A stretch of 64,000 bases of DNA from Margaritifera margaritifera (lineage: Eukaryota; Mollusca; Bivalvia; Unionida; Margaritiferidae): positions 2,828,001 to 2,892,000 of the forward strand of contig JAQPZY010001621.1 of the NCBI GenBank assembly GCA_029931535.1, given 5' to 3'. Every line of letters starts with the position of its first letter. Position 1 is the stretch's first letter. Positions 60,916-64,000 of the stretch are shown here, one piece after another. The notes beneath the pieces were generated by a model that did no database searches, was not told where the DNA came from, and saw nothing but the letters and a program-made list of their open reading frames with translations. A program made the translations under genes and the position numbers.

Positions 60916-61335
60916 ACCAATATTTTGATAAAACATAAGGTAGGCACTAATCAATATACACATGATGTTATGACTGAGGGAACATAACTGATTTTTGTCT
61001 CATTTTAGGTGAAATCTGAGAACCTCATTAAACCCAAAACCCTCCAAAACCAAAACTTGTACTTGGTCTCATTGGTTTTCAGTCTTGATCCATTAAATAT
61101 TGTTTTAAAAGACATATTTCTAAGGTCTTTTTAGGTTCATGATACATAGTTTCCAGTGTTGGACATTTGGTTGGACCCTCAGGTCATTAGACTATCTACA
61201 GCTGCCTCTTTCTTTAAAATGTTCATACATCCTAATAATTATGCTAATTATTATAGGGTTCAAAAGTACAGAAAATGTTCCAAAACAGCTCCAATGCTTA
61301 CCATATTGAGTTTCCACTTTATATTATTTTGTCAG

Positions 61336-61499
61336 ATTCTATGGCCTCTGGGCCCATATGTGAGATTGGAGACCTTGGTTTCACTCATCCAGACCAGGAG
61401 AAAGTTCATGGCTGGAGATTGGTCCTGAGGCAGATAGTTGCCATGGTGATAAAGAGATTTCATCATGTACGTCGCAGCAAGAAGGGATTTGTTTGTGAG
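61336..61499 (+). CDS. ABCA1-like: ABCA exon 19 (lead-in to TMD2)
   Basis: Acceptor atattattttgtcag, donor gtaaga. Residues 991-1045, ending in phase 0. VHGWRLVLRQIVAMVIKRFHHVRRSKKGFVCE matches the ABCA1 block '[32 protein letters not shown]' just before TM7. The next exon (TM7) is not recognisable in 61500-64000, so this intron exceeds 2.5 kb. Confidence 0.95.
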
Positions 61500-61621
61500 G
61501 TAAGAGAGATGCGTGCACCATTTCCCTACATATATTACATAAATTATAATCCCAACAGATCAGTTCAGTCATTAAAAGTACATTGAAACCTGTAAATCTT
61601 TGGGCACTTAAAAATAATTAT

Positions 61622-62628
61622 TTTATATACCCACCACATGGTGGAACATATCATGATTTTGTCCATCCATCCTTCCATCTGTTCCCTATATTGTTTCCAC
61701 ACACTAACTCTCAAGTTCTTCACCATCTACCATTATGAAACTTTGTAAGTAGCTTGTATTTGTGGCAGAAGTTTAAAGGTCAGTGTCACAACAACTGAAC
61801 AAAGAAAAACTGTTTCCACACAATAACTTGACTTGTATATCAGAAACCGGACCAAACTTTGTAAATGGCTTGCATTAAGAAAGACCCTAATTGATTTTGG
61901 GGTGAAAAAATCAAGGTCACAGTAACTATAAGAAAGAAAATGGTTTCTGCACAATATCTTGAATTCTTTATTTTACCAAACGTTATGGATGGCTTGGGAT
62001 TTAAGACAAGGAAGACACTAGTACATTTTCGAGTCAAAATGTAAGAGGTCAAGGTCACAAGAATTAAAAGAACAGCGATTTCCACAAAACTACTTCAGTT
62101 CTGTGCCACTTGCCTTGACTAAGCTTTGTAAATGGCTGGCATTAGAGAAAAGGAAGATACACATTGATCTGAGGTGAAAAGGTCAAAGGTCAAGGCCAAA
62201 GGGACTCAAGAAGGTAAACAGTTTCCACAGAATAACTTGAGTCCTATGCCACAAACCATGACCAAACTTTGTATATGGTTTTGATTTTAGACAAGAAAGC
62301 AACTATTGATCTGAGGATCAGTAGGTAAAAAGGTCACAGTCATAGAAACTGAAAGAAGAAAATTGGTTTCCATAGAATAAATTTAGTTCAGTGTCTGTTA
62401 CCTTGACCAAATTTTTGTGGTTGGGTTACATTTAGGACAAGAGAGACACCTATTGTTAAGATTGAGCATATCATTTAATATTGCTTGGCAATTTTGTTTA
62501 GCAGCAGTGACATAGTCAGCAAGTTGAACGGGTGCTGCATCTTGTGGGACCTGAGTATGTGACCAATGAAAGAGGCATTTATATAAAAGAAGTTCAATAA
62601 TTCTATTTACCACATGGTGGGTGTATAA
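61622..62628. mobile_element. family 3 tandem array bounded by inverted ends (about 1 kb)
   Basis: The ends 'tatacccaccacatggtgg' (61626) and 'taccacatggtgggtgtata' (about 62608) are inverted relative to each other. Between them lie about 5 units of 'accaaactttgtaaatggct', 'gattttggggtgaaaa' and 'aggtcaaggtcacag', the family seen at 7385-8030. It looks like a non-autonomous element whose body is a tandem array. No coding sequence. Confidence 0.65.
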
Positions 62629-63585
62629 TGTACCATTTACATTGTGCTAGTTTGTAAATTACAGTAGTTATGAATTTAACCAAACTTAGCTCATGGGTTT
62701 ATCTTGACATTGTCTGAGTCAATTAGGTTCAGTGATCTTCTTTCTATGATATCAGGTTCAAGGTCAAAGGCCATGGCAAAGAATTTTTTACTGTACTTAC
62801 AGGTATCATGTGAACATGTTAACTTGAATATGTAAGAAAATATTTTTGTTGCCAAACTTGATATGTTTCTTAGGAATATTAGATATGGTTTAAATAATCT
62901 GAAGTTAAAAATAATCAAAGGACAGAAGAAATGGATTTGTCATGTATACCTAGAAATTCTTTTCAGCCATCAGTGGATCATTCTCTTCGAGGGACTCTTA
63001 TGTTGTAGTACATTTATACTTAGATATATTGTAAAAAAGGCAGCTAGCTCTAGTACTGCTTGTGTATTGCATCTGGAGTGGCTTCCTCAGAAGTAACAGA
63101 CCATGACCAGATATAGACAGTGCAACCCAATGATTGACAGGTTGCTGCTGTTCAAAGACTTATGACACATTCTAAGTTGTTTTGGGTTTTTTTCCAGCTT
63201 TTTAGATACTTTACTGTTCTTACAAAATTAGGTGCAGCATTAATTGAAATTTTTTAACCAACTGAACATCTTAAATGGAAAATAAACTATTTGCATTTGT
63301 CCATTATCTCTCTTGTATCTAATGACAAGCTGTGGACACCTTTAAACATTGTCATCTCCAACAAATTGGATATTGAATGAAGGTGATATGTATCATTATA
63401 ACTATTAATTTGTTTAACTTGTGACCACAGTTCATGTTGTATTTGTGCATATCAAGTTTTGCATACTTTTCTATGCTATTGTAAAGATTTTGACTTTTTT
63501 ATTTTTGCATTTTCTTTACAAACAAATGATTATAATGCCCCTATCCAACGGAAATAAGAAGTGTTTGAAAGTACACCATTTGCCT
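62629..63585. other. intron 19, lone family 1 tail and unclassified sequence
   Basis: 62870-63010 resembles the tail of the family 1 arrays ('tagatatggttta', 'gaagaaatgg', 'cctagaaattcttttcagccat', 'gagggactctt') without any array before it, so the tail can exist alone. No exon (no TM7) recognised. Confidence 0.55.
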
Positions 63586-63589
63586 TGCT

Positions 63590-64000
63590 TCTCTATAGTC
63601 GGCAACAACTGGAGGCCAGATGAGAGTGCCCTTCACATAAATATCTTGGAATGAAGGCCATAATCAATACCTTTCATTCATGGCAGGATCTGCTTTGCAG
63701 GAAGCTTGCCCTCATCATTTTGGATAATTCTGTGATAATCAGTTACCTCTGGAAACAGGGGTAAACCATATTGCCAGATCTCTGTTCTGGTCTCAGACTA
63801 GGGTTTTCTTCATTGGTGCTATCTGTATTAAAAATCACTGCTCATATTAGGCACATTCCAGGCAGGTTCAGTCTGCTATCAGACTCTTCATCAAGGAGAG
63901 GTCAGACTCAGAACACCAAGCGCTCTCTCCACTTGCCAGTCTTTCATCATATTCATTCTCTTTGGGTTTGTCCAATGGTTGATCTTTTTCTGACGAGGTG
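63590..64000 (+). mobile_element. DIRS-like retrotransposon E, RNase H fragment at window edge
   Basis: Reads ESALHINILE then (after a stop) KAIINTFHSWQ, LALIILDNSVIISYLWKQG and HIPGRFSLLSDSSSRRGQT, matching block for block the RNase H of element A (LHINLLEMKAILNA..., SDNSVIVNYLFKKG, LADSLSRRD). It is cut by the window end. Same orientation as the host gene. Confidence 0.82.

Larger units (their letters stand above)
3118..61499 (+). other. ABCA1-like: ABC subfamily A transporter gene, central part (19 exons in window)
   Basis: Nineteen GT-AG exons chain without a phase conflict into 1,045 complete codons, and I saw no internal stop. Residue numbers in the exon entries count from the first whole codon at 3120. 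Order of parts: distal extracellular domain 1 (1-285), TM2-TM6 (about 289-490), NBD1 (about 540-800), regulatory region (about 817-950), a basic linker and the start of the segment before TM7 (to 1045). The family is the full-length ABCA lipid exporters and importers of the plasma or organelle membrane. The blocks [24 protein letters not shown] and STHHMDEAD closely match the ABCA1/4/7 branch. Human ABCA1 is about 2,260 residues, so under half the protein is here. TMD2, NBD2 and the N-terminus lie outside. The subfamily is certain; orthology to one vertebrate paralogue is not resolvable by eye. Confidence 0.95.

Noticed and set aside
61500..64000. TM7 exon of the transporter
   Set aside because: I searched for a hydrophobic exon starting in phase 0 after an acceptor and found none; only repeats and a DIRS-like RNase H fragment are present.

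Overview
This window is a piece of a eukaryotic, metazoan genome. It is AT-rich, with short phase-matched exons separated by GT-AG introns from several hundred bases to about 12 kb. It carries no bacterial-style operons, and I saw no rRNA, tRNA or CRISPR array. The only host gene I can support is on the + strand: the central part of an ABC subfamily A transporter (ABCA1/ABCA4/ABCA7-like). I placed 19 internal coding exons between 3118 and 61499. Their reading phases agree at every junction. Joined, they encode 1,045 uninterrupted codons, from the distal first extracellular domain through TMD1 and NBD1 (Walker A, Q-loop, LSGG signature, Walker B and H-loop all present), the regulatory region and the lead-in to the second membrane domain. 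The 5' exons (before 3118) and the 3' exons (TMD2, NBD2) lie outside the window.

The rest is intronic repeat sequence. At least six fragments of DIRS-like tyrosine-recombinase retrotransposons (Gag-like, RT, RNase H and YR remnants) sit at about 10.2-15.3, 18.3-22.6, 22.6-27.5, 47.8-51.4, 53.3-55.3 and 63.6-64.0 kb. All are in the host gene's orientation and all are decayed. The terminus of one is fused to a roughly 40-copy, 38-bp minisatellite (18.3-19.8 kb). A separate 2.2-kb DNA transposon (24986-27202), with 12-bp CACTGGTCTACA inverted termini, interrupts a DIRS terminal region. It carries, antisense to the host gene, a roughly 470-residue protein of an uncharacterised but widespread family, broken by one in-frame stop. 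A 1.94-kb foldback element with long inverted arms (4461-6404) splits an older satellite-like array.

Several diverged tandem arrays have periods near 140 bp (1-0.66, 3.3-7.3, 7.4-8.0, 58.1-59.5 and 61.7-62.5 kb). Other arrays have units of 33, 41, 42, 58, 65, 82, 87 and about 290 bp. The most unusual array follows exon 8: about 18 degenerate copies of the 3' end of that exon together with its 5' splice site, tandemly repeated through 1.6 kb of the intron.

Organism: repeats with 'gtgggtataa ... gtggatttt' inverted ends, repeats with 'aaggtcaaggtcacagtgac', and abundant DIRS elements fit a marine invertebrate. I lean towards a lophotrochozoan such as a mollusc, from memory of such repeats. This is a weak inference, and the sequence does not identify the species.
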